Positions 8,642-19,100 of a DNA stretch of 64,000 nucleotides are shown here, piece by piece. The notes under the pieces were generated by a model. The model was not told where the DNA came from and did not search any database. It saw only the letters and a list, made by a program, of their open reading frames with translations. The stretch lies in assembly GCA_043733485.1 (NCBI GenBank), contig JAYTGN010000083.1:12398-76397 (forward strand), read 5' to 3'. Source of the stretch: Urbifossiella sp043733485 (GTDB taxonomy: Bacteria; Planctomycetota; Planctomycetia; Gemmatales; Gemmataceae). The position numbers and the translations under genes were made by a program. Position 1 is the stretch's first letter; the number at the start of each line of letters is the position of its first letter.

Positions 8642-11600
8642 CGTGCCGTCCCCATTCACGTCCCCGGTCGCCACCCGAACGTTCACCCCGAGCGCCCCGA
8701 ACGGGGCCGGCAGAGTGGCCGGGGTGCCGTAGGTGCCGGCCGCGTTCGGGATGGACACCACCGCCCGCGCGTCGAGCGACCCGCCCACCGCCAGAACCTG
8801 GCGCTGGACCTCGACCGCCCCGATGTCCACCGTCCCGTTCGACACACGAACGAACCCCGGCCCCCGCTGGTCGGTGGTCAGCGCGGCTGCCGCGGCGTTG
8901 CTCCCGGCGTCGATCGCCGGGCTGCCGGTGTTCGGTGCCATCGTCTGCGTGGACCCGCCGTTGTTCGCCAGCCCCCCGAGGTTCGGGTTGGCGACCGTGA
9001 ATGCCGTCCCGGACACGGTGCCGCCGGTGTTCACCACGGCCACCGATGCGATGTTCGGCCCGGTCGCATTGATCGTGGCCGTCCCGTTGTACTTCACGTT
9101 CCGCACGTCTTCGCCGCCGACCGAGCCAGTGAAGATGCTGTTCGCGGTCGTGATCGAGGTGTCCTGGGTCGCGGTGATGGGGCCGAGGTCAATTGACACG
9201 TTGTAGACCGCCCCGCCCGCGGCTTGACCGGCCAGGGCACCGCTACTGATCGCGCCCGAGGCGACGGTGTTCCCGGCGATGGTGACGTTGGTCAGGAGGA
9301 CGGTACCGTTCAGGTTGTACAGGCCGCCGCCGAACCCGCTCCCGGTCCCTGCGTTGGTTCCCGTGGCATCACCCCCCTGGGCGGTATTCCCGGCGACGGT
9401 CGAGTTGGCGATTGCCACAGTCCCGCCCTGGTTGAACAGCGCCCCGCCCAACCCGGCGCCGGCGCCGCTGCCGCCGGTCCCACCGTTGCCGCCGCCGCCG
9501 CCGAATCCGCCGAAGACACCCAGCCCTTGGCCGCCGCCGCCGCCGAACCCACCGTCACCGCCGGCTCTGCCGTTGGCGGTGCCGTTGCCGAAGCCGGTTC
9601 CGCCACCGCCGCCGAACCCGCCGGGCCCACCGACGTTGCCACCGTAGCCCCCACCGCCGCCAAAGCCGCCAGGCCCGCCAAACTGCTGGGAGGAGGTGCC
9701 GCCGTTGGGCGGTCCCCCGTCGCCGTTGCCGGGCCCGCCGAGGCCGCCCCCGCTAATCCCGCTGCCGGAGTTTGCTCCGCCAAGTGCCCGGTTGCCGGTC
9801 ATTGTAGAGCCGGAGATGTCGAGCGCCCCCTGGTTGTAGACCGCCCCGCCAAGCCCCGCCGCTCCGCCCCCGCCGCCGCCGATGATCCCGCCGTTCCCGC
9901 CCTGGGCCAGGCCGTTGCTCAGGGTCAGGTTCTGGAGGGTCAGGTCGCCGGCGGCTGTCACCTGGAACAGCCGGAAGACGAAGGCATTGGAGCGGGTGAG
10001 CGTCTCCCCCGTCCCCTCGATGAGGATGGTGCTGGTGACGAGGAACGCGGACGGGCCGGCCGGCTGGGGCACGACTGCGGTGCTGGCCGGCAAGTTGCTA
10101 AAGCTCGTCAGGCTGATCGTGCCGCCCCGGACCCCGGCCGCGAACACGATCGTGTCCGCCCCTGGGTGGGCTGTCTCGTCGTTGGCGAGGGTGATTGCGT
10201 CCCGCAGGCTGCCGGTCCCGGCGTCGTTCAGGTTCGTCACCGTAAAGGTGGCCGGGACGTTCCGATTCTCCACCTCGAACGCCCCGAGATCGACGGTCCC
10301 GTTCCAGATGCGGTTGAACCCTCCGCCGCGCTGGTCGGTGAATGGCGGGCCGCCGCCGAAGTTCGCGGCCGTGACCGCCGCGTTGCTCCCGACGTTGAGG
10401 GCCGGGCTGCCGGAGAGCAGGGCCATCGTCTGGGTCGGTCCGCCATTGGTCTTTAGCGGACCGAGGAGCGGGTTCGCCACCGTGAACGGGGTGCCGGACA
10501 CGGTGCCCAAAGTGTTCACCACCGCGACCGACACGATGTTCGGCCCGGTCGCGTTGATTGTGGCCGCCCCGCTCTGCTGGTTGTTCGCCACGTCCGACCC
10601 GCCGCTGCTCAGCGCCAGGATGCTATTCACGACGATGACCGTGGCGGTCTGGGTCGCCGTGGCGGATGGCCCCCCGATGTAAGCGGGGACAGAGAGCGAC
10701 AGGTTGTACATCGCCCCGCCCGCGGCTTGACCGACGAGAGCGCCGTTAGTCGCCGTGCCCGCGGCGACAGTGTTCCTGACGATGGTGTCGTTGGTCAGGG
10801 TGACGGCCCCGTTCAGGTTGAACAGTCCGCCGCCGAACCCGCTCCCGGCCCCAGCGGCGTGCCCTCCCGTGGAGCCCCCCCCCTTGGCGGTGTTGCCTGT
10901 GATCGTCGAATTGGCGATGGTGATAGTCCCGCCCTGATTGAACACCGCTCCGCCCATCCCTGCCCCACCGCCGCCGCCGCCGAACATGCCGCCCCCGCCG
11001 ACCCCGCCGCCGAACATGCCGACCCCGCCGACCCCGCCGAATGAGTTGCTGCCGCCGCCGCCGCCGCCGAACCCGCCTAAGCCGCCATCTTTCGAGCCTC
11101 CGCCTCCGCCGCCGCCGCCGAACCCGCCAAAGAAGGCGGCGGCGGCGCCGCCTCCGCCGCCGGCGCCGCCGCCGAACCCTCCGTTATTGCCGATACCACC
11201 GCCGTTTGGCGGCCCGCCGTGGCCGCCCGCCGCCGCCGGCCCGCCCAATCCACCGCCGCCGCCGCCCGTAACCCCGTCGATGTTGGCCCCGCCGACGGCT
11301 TGGTTCCCGATCAGGGCGCAGCCGAAGATCGAGAGTGTCCCCTGGTTGTACACCGCCCCACCCAGGCCGGCCGCCCCGCCGCCGCCGCTGCCGAACCCGC
11401 TGAGGCCGCCGCCCGCCCCGCCCTGGGCGAGGCCATTGCTCAGGGTCAGCTGCTCCAGGGTAAGATTGCCCGCGGCCGTAACCTGGAATAGGCGAAAGGC
11501 AGTCGCCCCGGAGCGAGTCACCAATTCGCCCGTCCCACCAATCACGATTTGGCTGCTCACGATCAGAGCGGTCGGCCCGACCGGTTGGGGCACGGCTGGG

Positions 11601-11845
11601 TCCGTGGTGCTGTCCGCAAGATTCGTGAATGTCGTCAGGTTGACTGCGCCGCCCCGAACCCCGGCGGCGAACACGATGGTGTCGGCTCCCGGGTTGGTCG
11701 CCTCGTCGTTCGCCCGGGTGATCGCGTCCCGCAGACTGCCGGCCCCGGCGTCGGCGAGGGTGCTGACCGTGAACGTCGCCGGGGTAGTCCGGTCTTCGAG
11801 TTGCTCAGCACGGAGGACGGCTCGGCGTTGGGTCGGGGTCAGCAC
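7790..11845 (-). CDS. Tandem Gly-rich beta-helix (choice-of-anchor Q-like) plus FG-GAP surface protein
   Basis: 1,351 residues from a GTG at 11843-11845 with GGAG upstream. The N-terminus MLTPTQRRAVLRAEQLEDRT carries the LExRxxP motif. Two homologous ~500-residue modules follow (about 22-530 and 533-1025). Each opens with ATFTV..L.DAG.GSLRDAIT and DTIVFAAGVRGG, runs through strongly Gly-rich beta-helix sequence (GGAVYNQG, S.ITGN), and ends with a DQRG.GF.R..NGTVD.GA.EV segment typical of choice-of-anchor Q/PMP-like proteins. Residues ~1030-1351 carry five FG-GAP repeats (DVNGDGTPD, DLDGDGRAE, DINKDGKPD, DITGDGFAD, degenerate NADGDARAD). The C-terminal ~283 residues nearly match the protein encoded at 25929-28613. 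The internal duplication is clear by eye. A surface or extracellular role is inferred; the binding target is unknown. Confidence 0.9.
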   Translation of the reverse strand: MLTPTQRRAVLRAEQLEDRTTPATFTVSTLADAGAGSLRDAITRANDEATNPGADTIVFAAGVRGGAVNLTTFTNLADSTTDPAVPQPVGPTALIVSSQIVIGGTGELVTRSGATAFRLFQVTAAGNLTLEQLTLSNGLAQGGAGGGLSGFGSGGGGAAGLGGAVYNQGTLSIFGCALIGNQAVGGANIDGVTGGGGGGLGGPAAAGGHGGPPNGGGIGNNGGFGGGAGGGGGAAAAFFGGFGGGGGGGGSKDGGLGGFGGGGGGSNSFGGVGGVGMFGGGVGGGGMFGGGGGGAGMGGAVFNQGGTITIANSTITGNTAKGGGSTGGHAAGAGSGFGGGLFNLNGAVTLTNDTIVRNTVAAGTATNGALVGQAAGGAMYNLSLSVPAYIGGPSATATQTATVIVVNSILALSSGGSDVANNQQSGAATINATGPNIVSVAVVNTLGTVSGTPFTVANPLLGPLKTNGGPTQTMALLSGSPALNVGSNAAVTAANFGGGPPFTDQRGGGFNRIWNGTVDLGAFEVENRNVPATFTVTNLNDAGTGSLRDAITLANDETAHPGADTIVFAAGVRGGTISLTSFSNLPASTAVVPQPAGPSAFLVTSTILIEGTGETLTRSNAFVFRLFQVTAAGDLTLQNLTLSNGLAQGGNGGIIGGGGGGAAGLGGAVYNQGALDISGSTMTGNRALGGANSGSGISGGGLGGPGNGDGGPPNGGTSSQQFGGPGGFGGGGGYGGNVGGPGGFGGGGGTGFGNGTANGRAGGDGGFGGGGGQGLGVFGGFGGGGGNGGTGGSGAGAGLGGALFNQGGTVAIANSTVAGNTAQGGDATGTNAGTGSGFGGGLYNLNGTVLLTNVTIAGNTVASGAISSGALAGQAAGGAVYNVSIDLGPITATQDTSITTANSIFTGSVGGEDVRNVKYNGTATINATGPNIASVAVVNTGGTVSGTAFTVANPNLGGLANNGGSTQTMAPNTGSPAIDAGSNAAAAALTTDQRGPGFVRVSNGTVDIGAVEVQRQVLAVGGSLDARAVVSIPNAAGTYGTPATLPAPFGALGVNVRVATGDVNGDGTPDTILITGPGTPIRFAVVSGVDNSTLLIPATAPFAGSEDFTGGGFVSAADLDGDGRAEIVITPDQGGGPRVTIFSLVGTTPTVRANFLGVDDPAFRGGARSALGDINKDGKPDLLVAAGFGGGPRVALFDGTTLLSSRTKLRNDFFAFPEDAATLRNGIFAALGDITGDGFADLIFGGGPGGAPRVFILSGALLTSNSPNLFSQPVANFFVAGNSNDRGGVRVAVKNADGDARADLAVGSGEGSPANVRVYRGLNFITNGEPGTFQDLSVFGGAALTDGVFVG

Positions 11846-11995
11846 GGCGTTCTCCAGGAACTGGACGTGGAGGGAAGCGACTCATCAAGCGTAACCTTCC
11901 TGCAACCCGCGTCAACAGCTTTGGTGCCGCTTTCCCGCCGTCCGTGAATTCGACTGTGCCGGTTACTCCGCCCGCCGCGCCGCGCCGTTCGGGAG
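11846..11995 (-). promoter_or_regulatory. Conserved 5' leader shared with the 28613 gene
   Basis: The ~70 bp directly upstream of the GTG are almost identical to those upstream of the ATG at 28613, and similarity weakens but continues to ~150 bp. In coding direction the shared block contains TTGACG, GGAAGGTTACGCT and the site GGAGAACGCC just before the start codon. TTGACG could be a -35 box, but no good -10 follows at standard spacing. Common expression control of the two paralogues is inference. Confidence 0.6.
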
Positions 11996-12127
11996 TCTCC
12001 ATCAATTGGGCTTGCCGCAGGCCCTTTTTCGATTCCTAAACGGAGACCGGCGCGCGGGTGCTACCCAATCCCCTGCCGGGCTTCTACCCTTTCCTCCACG
12101 CACCCTTCTCCCTTCCCGAGGCTCACA

Positions 12128-13441
<1,314 letters not shown>

Positions 13442-13648
13442 TAGACTGGCCGCTTGCGGCTTCGCGATGGAGCATCGCCCATGAAGGCGATCGTGAAGCT
13501 TCATGTCGATTGCAAAGTCGATATGGCCTAGTGGATGGAAGGAACTCCTGGCCAAGAATCGTCGGAAGCATTACTTGCCATGATCGTCTCCTCTTGGACT
13601 CGAGTTAGTATTCTGACGAATCGCCCGAGCTTTCACAAGGGAATCTCC

Positions 13649-14020
13649 ATGGCCAAATCTCACGCACCCGGCTTCCTCAAGATCGTGCAAGACGCCAAGG
13701 TTCGCGTCCGAGAATGCACCGTGGACGACGTGAAGTCGCGCCTCGATGCGAAGGAAGCGTTCACGCTCGTCGATGTCCGCGAAGAGAGCGAGTATGCCGG
13801 AGGACACTTGCCCGGCGCGGTCCACATCGGCAAGGGCGTCATCGAGCGCGACATCGAGGCGAAGGTGCCGGATCCGGCGACGCCGCTCGTACTCTACTGC
13901 GGCGGCGGGTTTCGCTCCGTTCTCGCTGGCGAGGCCCTCCTCAAGATGGGTTACACGAACGTTGTGAGCATGGATGGCGGATGGAGCGGCTGGAAGCAAA
14001 AGGGCTATCCGACCGAGTAG
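13649..14020 (+). CDS. Rhodanese-like domain protein
   Basis: 123 residues from the ATG at 13649, which has AAGGGA six bases upstream; the upstream open frame has no such site. It is a single rhodanese domain: FTLVDVREESEYAGGHLPGAVHIGKG is the N-terminal CH2A-like motif, and the active-site loop YCGGGFRS contains the persulfide-forming Cys in the usual CxxGxR pattern, followed by DGGWSGWKQKGYP. Such proteins transfer sulfane sulfur in the cytoplasm; the natural acceptor cannot be told. The 207-bp gap after xylA and the palindrome downstream suggest its own transcript. Confidence 0.92.
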   Translation: MAKSHAPGFLKIVQDAKVRVRECTVDDVKSRLDAKEAFTLVDVREESEYAGGHLPGAVHIGKGVIERDIEAKVPDPATPLVLYCGGGFRSVLAGEALLKMGYTNVVSMDGGWSGWKQKGYPTE

Positions 14021-14069
14021 CCGCAGCGAACATTCGCTCCCTCGCAAGCGTATAACACTTCTATCCTGA

Positions 14070-14089
14070 ACCCGCCCGATCGGGCGGGT
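14070..14089. terminator. Perfect 20-bp palindrome after the rhodanese gene
   Basis: Self-complementary GC-rich 20-mer (CCCGCCCGATCGGGCGGG flanked by A and T), followed by CGTTCTCGTTTC. It lies between the rhodanese stop and the next gene on the same strand and could act as an imperfect intrinsic terminator; the T-run is interrupted. Confidence 0.5.
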
Positions 14090-14113
14090 CGTTCTCGTTT
14101 CGAAGGATTCGTC

Positions 14114-17100
14114 ATGTCCGCACCTTCCCCACTTCGCGAGCGCCGAAGCCGGTTGCTTCCCGCCTTCCTGATACTTCTGCTCGTCGGTGGCGGCATCGCG
14201 GCTTACTACTTCTGGCCCAAACCGAATGTGAAGCCGGTGGAAGATATGGCTGGGGCGATGGCCGCGAACCTCCGCGGCGTCGGGCTCATGGAGCAGTACG
14301 AATACTTGAAGGCCGAGAAGGAGTTCGACGAGGCCTCGCGGCTCGCGCCGGAGTGGCTGCCGGCACGGATCAACCTCGCCATCGCGCTCATGAACGAGAA
14401 CACCGTCGAATCCAAGAAGAAGGCCGAAGCGATTCTCCGCGAGGCGATCGAACGCGACCCGGACAACCGCCACGGCCACTTCTGCCTCGGCATCGTGCTC
14501 TACGACCGCACGAAACTGGCGGAGGCGCACGAACACTTCGCCATCGTGAACCGCCTCGACCCCGAAGATGCTCACGCCTGGTTGCGCATGGGTTCCACGC
14601 ATCCGAACGGTTCCGATTCACCCGAGGCTCGCAAGTGCTTCGAAGAATCGCTGAAGCGCAACCCGTACCTCAACGCCGCGCGTTACGGTTTGTTCATGAG
14701 CATGCGTGGCGTCGACCAGAAGCAGGCGCTCGAACTGCTCGCCGATTTCGAAAGTCTGAAGGCCGCCGATTGGGAGCTTCAGTCGCGGATCATCTACACG
14801 GAGATGGGCAAGTACGCAGACACGATTGGCCGCGACCCGAAGGCAACGGGGAAGCCCGCGATCGGCCCCTTACCGATGTTCGAGTCGCCGAACGACTTCA
14901 AGGTCGCGCTCGCGCCGGGAGCGCGTTGGGCCACGGTCGCGGACCTGGATCCAATTCGCAAGGCGGCCCGCGACCGCTTCGGTGCCACGATCGTGCTTTT
15001 CGATTACAACCGCGATGGGAAGCCCGATGTCTTTATGACCTCGGCCGTCTTTGAGAATGGCAAGGTTCGCGACTTGCTTTTGAAGAACGACGGGAACAAC
15101 ACCTACACGGACGTGACGACCGCGGCGGGGCTAGCCACTCCGCGGCCGAGCCTCGGTGCTGCCGCCGCCGACTACGACAACGACGGCCAACTCGATCTCG
15201 TCATCACCGGGGCCGGCGAACAGCACCTCTTTCACAACAGGGGCGACGGGAGGTTCGAGGACGAAACCCTGATGGTCGGCCTCGATCAGGTGAAGGGCGT
15301 CTGCCTCGGCTGCGGCTGGGCCGACCTCGATCAGGACGGCGACCTCGATCTCATCCTGTGCCGCTACGCCGACAGCATCGAAGCATCGGGCACGTTCGCC
15401 CTCGTGCCCGCGAAGCCCACGGGCAGCGTCGAATTCTTCGAGAACATCGGCGTCTACCCAGCCGCACAAAACGGCTTCCTCGCCAGCCTGACCACCAAGT
15501 TCCGCCGCGACGACCGCATCGGCAAACTGCTCCCCCCTTGCTCTCCCACGAGCCTCGTCATCACCGACATCGACCACGATTTCGACCTCGATCTGGTGGT
15601 TCTCGCGGATGGCCTCGACCCGATCGTGATCGAGAACGACCGGCTCTTGCGCTTCAAACGTGCGACGCCGGAATGGACGAAGAACAAGCCGCGGCGCTGG
15701 AACGGCGGGCTCGTTCTGGACGTCAACCACGACGAACGTTCCGATCTCTTCCTCATCGCCACCGATGGTCCGCCACTTCTCTTGCTCTCGAAAAATGAAC
15801 GCGACTTCGAACCGGCAACCACGAATTGCCCCACGCTGAAGCAGGCCGTCGCCGTCGATCTGGACCGCGATAGCTGGACGGACATCATGGGGCTGGCCAA
15901 CAACGGCCGGACGATTCTGCTGCAGAATCAGGGCGATGGCCGGATGGAGCGGAAAGCCGACACGTTCGATGCCATGCCCTCCGCGACCGGCCTCGCGGTC
16001 GCCAACCTGGACGACAACTGCACGCCGGATTTGCTGATCCAAACCGAATCTGGCCTCGATTTCCGACGCGGGCTGGACAACGGGAACAGCGCGGTGATCG
16101 TCGAGCCGACGGGGCGGCGGAAGCCGCGAGCCCAGGGTTTGCCCGGACCCGAACGCACGAACGCCGACGGCATCGGTTGCTGGCTCGCGGCGTTCGCAGG
16201 GAGCACGCGCACCGAGGCCGAACGCACGACCGTCTCCGCGGGGATGGGACAGTCGATGCTGCCCACTTCGCTCGGCATCGGCAAATCCGGCCAAGCCGAA
16301 TCGGTGCGCATCCGCTGGCCCGACATGGTTTACCAGACCGAACTCGGCATCAACGGGTGCAGCGTCTTCCGCGTCGGCGAACTCGAACGCAAGCCGGACT
16401 CGTGCCCGACGCTCATGACCTGGGACGGCGAGAAGTTCACTTTCGTCACCGACATCCTCGGCGGCGGGGCGCTCGGCGAACTCGAAGCCGACGGCTCGGT
16501 GCGACCGCCGCGCCCGGAAGAGTCCGTCAAGATCGAACACTGGCAAATGAAGCCCAAGAACGGGAAGTACGTGTTGAAGGTCGCCGAGCCGATGGACGAG
16601 GTGCTGTACCTCGATCGCTTGCGACTCGATGTCGTCGATCACCCGGCTGGCGTCGAAGTGTTTCCCGATGAGCGCTTCGCCACGATGAACCCGCAACCGA
16701 CGCAGGAATTGCTCGCTTTTAAGAAGCGTTACTTTCCCAAACTCGCCACCGATCATCGCGGCACCGACGTGACGAAGCTTCTGCTGGAGCGCGACCGAAA
16801 GATGGTCGAGGGGTTCGCCCTGCGTTCGTGGCTCGGCTTCGCGGAGGATCACTCGCTCACGCTCGATTTCGGCGAAATCCTCCCCGTGAAGCCGGGCGGC
16901 AAGTGGCACCTCGTGCTCGCCGGTTGGACGGAATACGCTTACCCCGAGTCGTTGTATGCCGCGGCGCGGGCCGGCGTGAAACTCGACGTTCCGGTCCTCG
17001 AACGCCTCGCTTCAGACGGCAAAACCTGGGAACCGCTCGGCGAACTCGGATTCCCCGCCGGCTTGCCGCGCGTCATGACGTGTCCGATTCCCAACTTCAG

Positions 17101-17647
17101 GCCGGGCAAGTGCGTACTCCGCATCCGCACCAACATGCAGGTTTACTGGGACCAGATCTACCTCGCTCAAGCCGAGGACATGGCCGCGACTTCGAAGGTG
17201 ACACCGCTCGAAGTCGCGAGTGCCGACATCGCCTATCGCGGCTTCATGCAGGAAGTGTTCCCGGATGGCCGGCCGCCCGTTTCCTACGACGACGCCAAGA
17301 CCGAATCCGTGACCGTGACCAAGTGGAAGGGCAATCTGACCCGCCTCGGCGACGTGACGGAACTGCTTCGCGCCTTCGACGACCGCTTCGTCATCTGCGG
17401 GCCGGGCGACGAGATCACGGTCCGGTTCGATGCGACGAAGTTGCCGGAACTTCCCGCAGGCTGGCAGCGTTCGTTCGTGTTGCGTTCCGCGGGATATTGC
17501 AAGTCGGTTGCGCTCACAACTGCGACGGGTGGAGTCGTGGGGCCGCTGCCGTTCAAAGCGATGCCGAACTACCCGGAGTTCGGTTCGGTGAAGCCGCCGG
17601 TCACGGATGCGGATCGCTGGCACACGCGACCCGCGAGCGGCAAGTAG
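14114..17647 (+). CDS. TPR / FG-GAP / ASPIC-UnbV protein, membrane anchored
   Basis: 1,177 residues; ATG with AAGGA seven bases upstream. A basic N-terminus is followed by a transmembrane/signal-anchor helix (about 14-34). Residues ~45-235 are TPR helices (EYLKAEKEFDEASRLAPEWLPARINLA and following). Residues ~290-680 contain FG-GAP/VCBS cores such as DYNRDGKPDVF, DYDNDGQLDLV, DLDQDGDLDLI and DIDHDFDLDLV. An ASPIC/UnbV segment follows at ~715-750 (GIGKSGQAESVRIRWPDM). The last ~400 residues are a large unassigned beta-rich region (TWDGEKFTFVTDILGGGALG...). This layout is common in planctomycetes and Acidobacteria (CRTAC1-like). The bulk should be periplasmic. Function is unknown; binding or scaffolding is the usual guess. 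The gene appears intact. Confidence 0.88.
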   Translation: MSAPSPLRERRSRLLPAFLILLLVGGGIAAYYFWPKPNVKPVEDMAGAMAANLRGVGLMEQYEYLKAEKEFDEASRLAPEWLPARINLAIALMNENTVESKKKAEAILREAIERDPDNRHGHFCLGIVLYDRTKLAEAHEHFAIVNRLDPEDAHAWLRMGSTHPNGSDSPEARKCFEESLKRNPYLNAARYGLFMSMRGVDQKQALELLADFESLKAADWELQSRIIYTEMGKYADTIGRDPKATGKPAIGPLPMFESPNDFKVALAPGARWATVADLDPIRKAARDRFGATIVLFDYNRDGKPDVFMTSAVFENGKVRDLLLKNDGNNTYTDVTTAAGLATPRPSLGAAAADYDNDGQLDLVITGAGEQHLFHNRGDGRFEDETLMVGLDQVKGVCLGCGWADLDQDGDLDLILCRYADSIEASGTFALVPAKPTGSVEFFENIGVYPAAQNGFLASLTTKFRRDDRIGKLLPPCSPTSLVITDIDHDFDLDLVVLADGLDPIVIENDRLLRFKRATPEWTKNKPRRWNGGLVLDVNHDERSDLFLIATDGPPLLLLSKNERDFEPATTNCPTLKQAVAVDLDRDSWTDIMGLANNGRTILLQNQGDGRMERKADTFDAMPSATGLAVANLDDNCTPDLLIQTESGLDFRRGLDNGNSAVIVEPTGRRKPRAQGLPGPERTNADGIGCWLAAFAGSTRTEAERTTVSAGMGQSMLPTSLGIGKSGQAESVRIRWPDMVYQTELGINGCSVFRVGELERKPDSCPTLMTWDGEKFTFVTDILGGGALGELEADGSVRPPRPEESVKIEHWQMKPKNGKYVLKVAEPMDEVLYLDRLRLDVVDHPAGVEVFPDERFATMNPQPTQELLAFKKRYFPKLATDHRGTDVTKLLLERDRKMVEGFALRSWLGFAEDHSLTLDFGEILPVKPGGKWHLVLAGWTEYAYPESLYAAARAGVKLDVPVLERLASDGKTWEPLGELGFPAGLPRVMTCPIPNFRPGKCVLRIRTNMQVYWDQIYLAQAEDMAATSKVTPLEVASADIAYRGFMQEVFPDGRPPVSYDDAKTESVTVTKWKGNLTRLGDVTELLRAFDDRFVICGPGDEITVRFDATKLPELPAGWQRSFVLRSAGYCKSVALTTATGGVVGPLPFKAMPNYPEFGSVKPPVTDADRWHTRPASGK

Positions 17648-17654
17648 TTTCCAC

Positions 17655-17765
17655 CCTGGGTGCGCGGGCGTCCCGCCCGCTCGACTCACCTTTTCAAGTA
17701 ACTGAATCGTCCGCCCAATCAACTCTCGCGTCGAAAAATGCGGGCGGGACGCCCGCGCACCCAGG
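17655..17765. repeat. 26-bp perfect inverted repeat
   Basis: Arms 17655-17680 and 17740-17765 are perfect reverse complements (26/26), separated by 59 bp. It lies directly downstream of the TPR/ASPIC gene. The arm core (GCGGGCGGGACGCCCGCGC) is itself nearly palindromic. Confidence 0.85.
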
Positions 17766-17841
17766 GGGGGTTGCTCCTTCCCCACGGATTGCGGTTAACC
17801 CGATGCGGTCGTAAAACGGACCGCAGGCTTGAGGAAGAATT

Positions 17842-17913
17842 AAACCCGGTTTCTGCTTTGGAAACCGGGTTTTTGCTACAGAAACCCGGTTTCCAAAGCA
17901 GAAAACCGGGTTT
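17842..17913. repeat. Nested inverted repeat upstream of mqnE
   Basis: Arms 17842-17872 and 17882-17913 are reverse complements apart from one extra A, around a 9-base loop. Each arm begins and ends with AAACCCGGTTT-type palindromes, so it can form one long hairpin or a pair of small ones. It ends 24 bp before the mqnE start codon and would lie in its leader. Confidence 0.85.
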
Positions 17914-17937
17914 CAAATTCGCTCCTAGGGAACCGCA

Positions 17938-19077
17938 ATGATTGCCGATCGACGCCTCGCTGAGATTCGCGATAAGGTGCATGCCGAGAGCCGACTCACG
18001 TTCGAAGATGGCCTGCACCTCGACCAACACGCGGACCTGTTCACCCTCGGCGAACTCGCCAACCTCGTGCGCGAACGCAAGAACGGCGACCGCACTTATT
18101 ACAACGTCAACACGCACCTCAACCCCACGAACGTCTGCGTCTACCGCTGCACCTTCTGTTCGTTTCGGGCCGATCTGAAATCGCCCGAAGCCTACGTCAT
18201 GTCCGACGAACAGATCCTCGCCCGCGCCCGAGAGGCCACCGAAAAGGGCTGCACCGAACTGCACATCGTCGGTGGGCTGCACCACGAACTTCCATACGAG
18301 TGGTACCTCGGCATCATCCGTAACATTCACCGCGAGTTCCCCGACCTGCACCTGAAAGCCTGGACCGCGGTGGAGTGGGACTGGTTTGAACGGCTCACGA
18401 AACGCTCGACGAAGGAACTGCTCGCGGAGATGAAAGAAGCCGGGCTCGGGTCGCTCCCCGGCGGTGGCGCGGAGATCTTTCATCCGGACATCCGCAGCAA
18501 AATTTGCGACTACAAGGCGGACGCGGATCAGTGGCTGCGCGTGCATCGCGAGTGGCACGAGATGGGCGGCCGTTCCAACGCGACGATGCTTTACGGTCAC
18601 ATCGAGAAGGCGGAACATCGCCTCGACCACATGATCCGACTCCGCGAACTTCAAGACATCACCGGCGGCTTCCAGACCTTCATTCCACTCGCCTTCCACC
18701 CGGAAAACAACGCACTCGGGCAAGGAATCACCAAGCCTTCCGGCATCACCGATCTCAAAATGATGGCAATTTCCCGGCTGATGCTGGACAACTTCCCCCA
18801 CATCAAGGCATACTGGCAGATGCTCGGCGTGAAGATCGCACAGGTGGCGCAGAGTTACGGAGCCGACGACATCGACGGAACCGTGGTTCACGAGACGATC
18901 TACCATGCCGCGGGCAGCGACTCGCCCCAAGAGATGAGCGTCGCCGATTTGCGGCGACTGATTCAGGAAGCGGGCCGCGAACCGATCGAACGCGACACGC
19001 TGTACCATGAAGTGGTCCGCGAGCAACCGCAGGGAAAGCGCTGGCAAACGGGCCGGCGGTTGATGGCGCTGAACTGA
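17938..19077 (+). CDS. mqnE: Aminofutalosine synthase (radical SAM), menaquinone biosynthesis
   Basis: 379 residues. The radical-SAM cluster motif CVYRCTFC (Cys67, Cys71, Cys74, CX3CX2C) is preceded by NVNTHLNPTN. IVGGLHHELPYEWYL and KAWTAVEWDWF fit MqnE better than the related MqnC. The enzyme joins a SAM-derived adenosyl radical to 3-[(1-carboxyvinyl)oxy]benzoate, giving 6-amino-6-deoxyfutalosine in the cytoplasm, so this organism probably makes menaquinone by the futalosine route. The ATG at 17938 has AGGGAA upstream. No other mqn gene is in the window. The nested palindrome just upstream is unexplained. Confidence 0.93.
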   Translation: MIADRRLAEIRDKVHAESRLTFEDGLHLDQHADLFTLGELANLVRERKNGDRTYYNVNTHLNPTNVCVYRCTFCSFRADLKSPEAYVMSDEQILARAREATEKGCTELHIVGGLHHELPYEWYLGIIRNIHREFPDLHLKAWTAVEWDWFERLTKRSTKELLAEMKEAGLGSLPGGGAEIFHPDIRSKICDYKADADQWLRVHREWHEMGGRSNATMLYGHIEKAEHRLDHMIRLRELQDITGGFQTFIPLAFHPENNALGQGITKPSGITDLKMMAISRLMLDNFPHIKAYWQMLGVKIAQVAQSYGADDIDGTVVHETIYHAAGSDSPQEMSVADLRRLIQEAGREPIERDTLYHEVVREQPQGKRWQTGRRLMALN

Positions 19078-19100
19078 CGTAGGAATCCGAGGATCGCCAG

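Noticed and set aside
13442..13648. Short frame (16 codons) after xylA
   Set aside because: No Shine-Dalgarno or similarity to anything recognised; likely non-coding.
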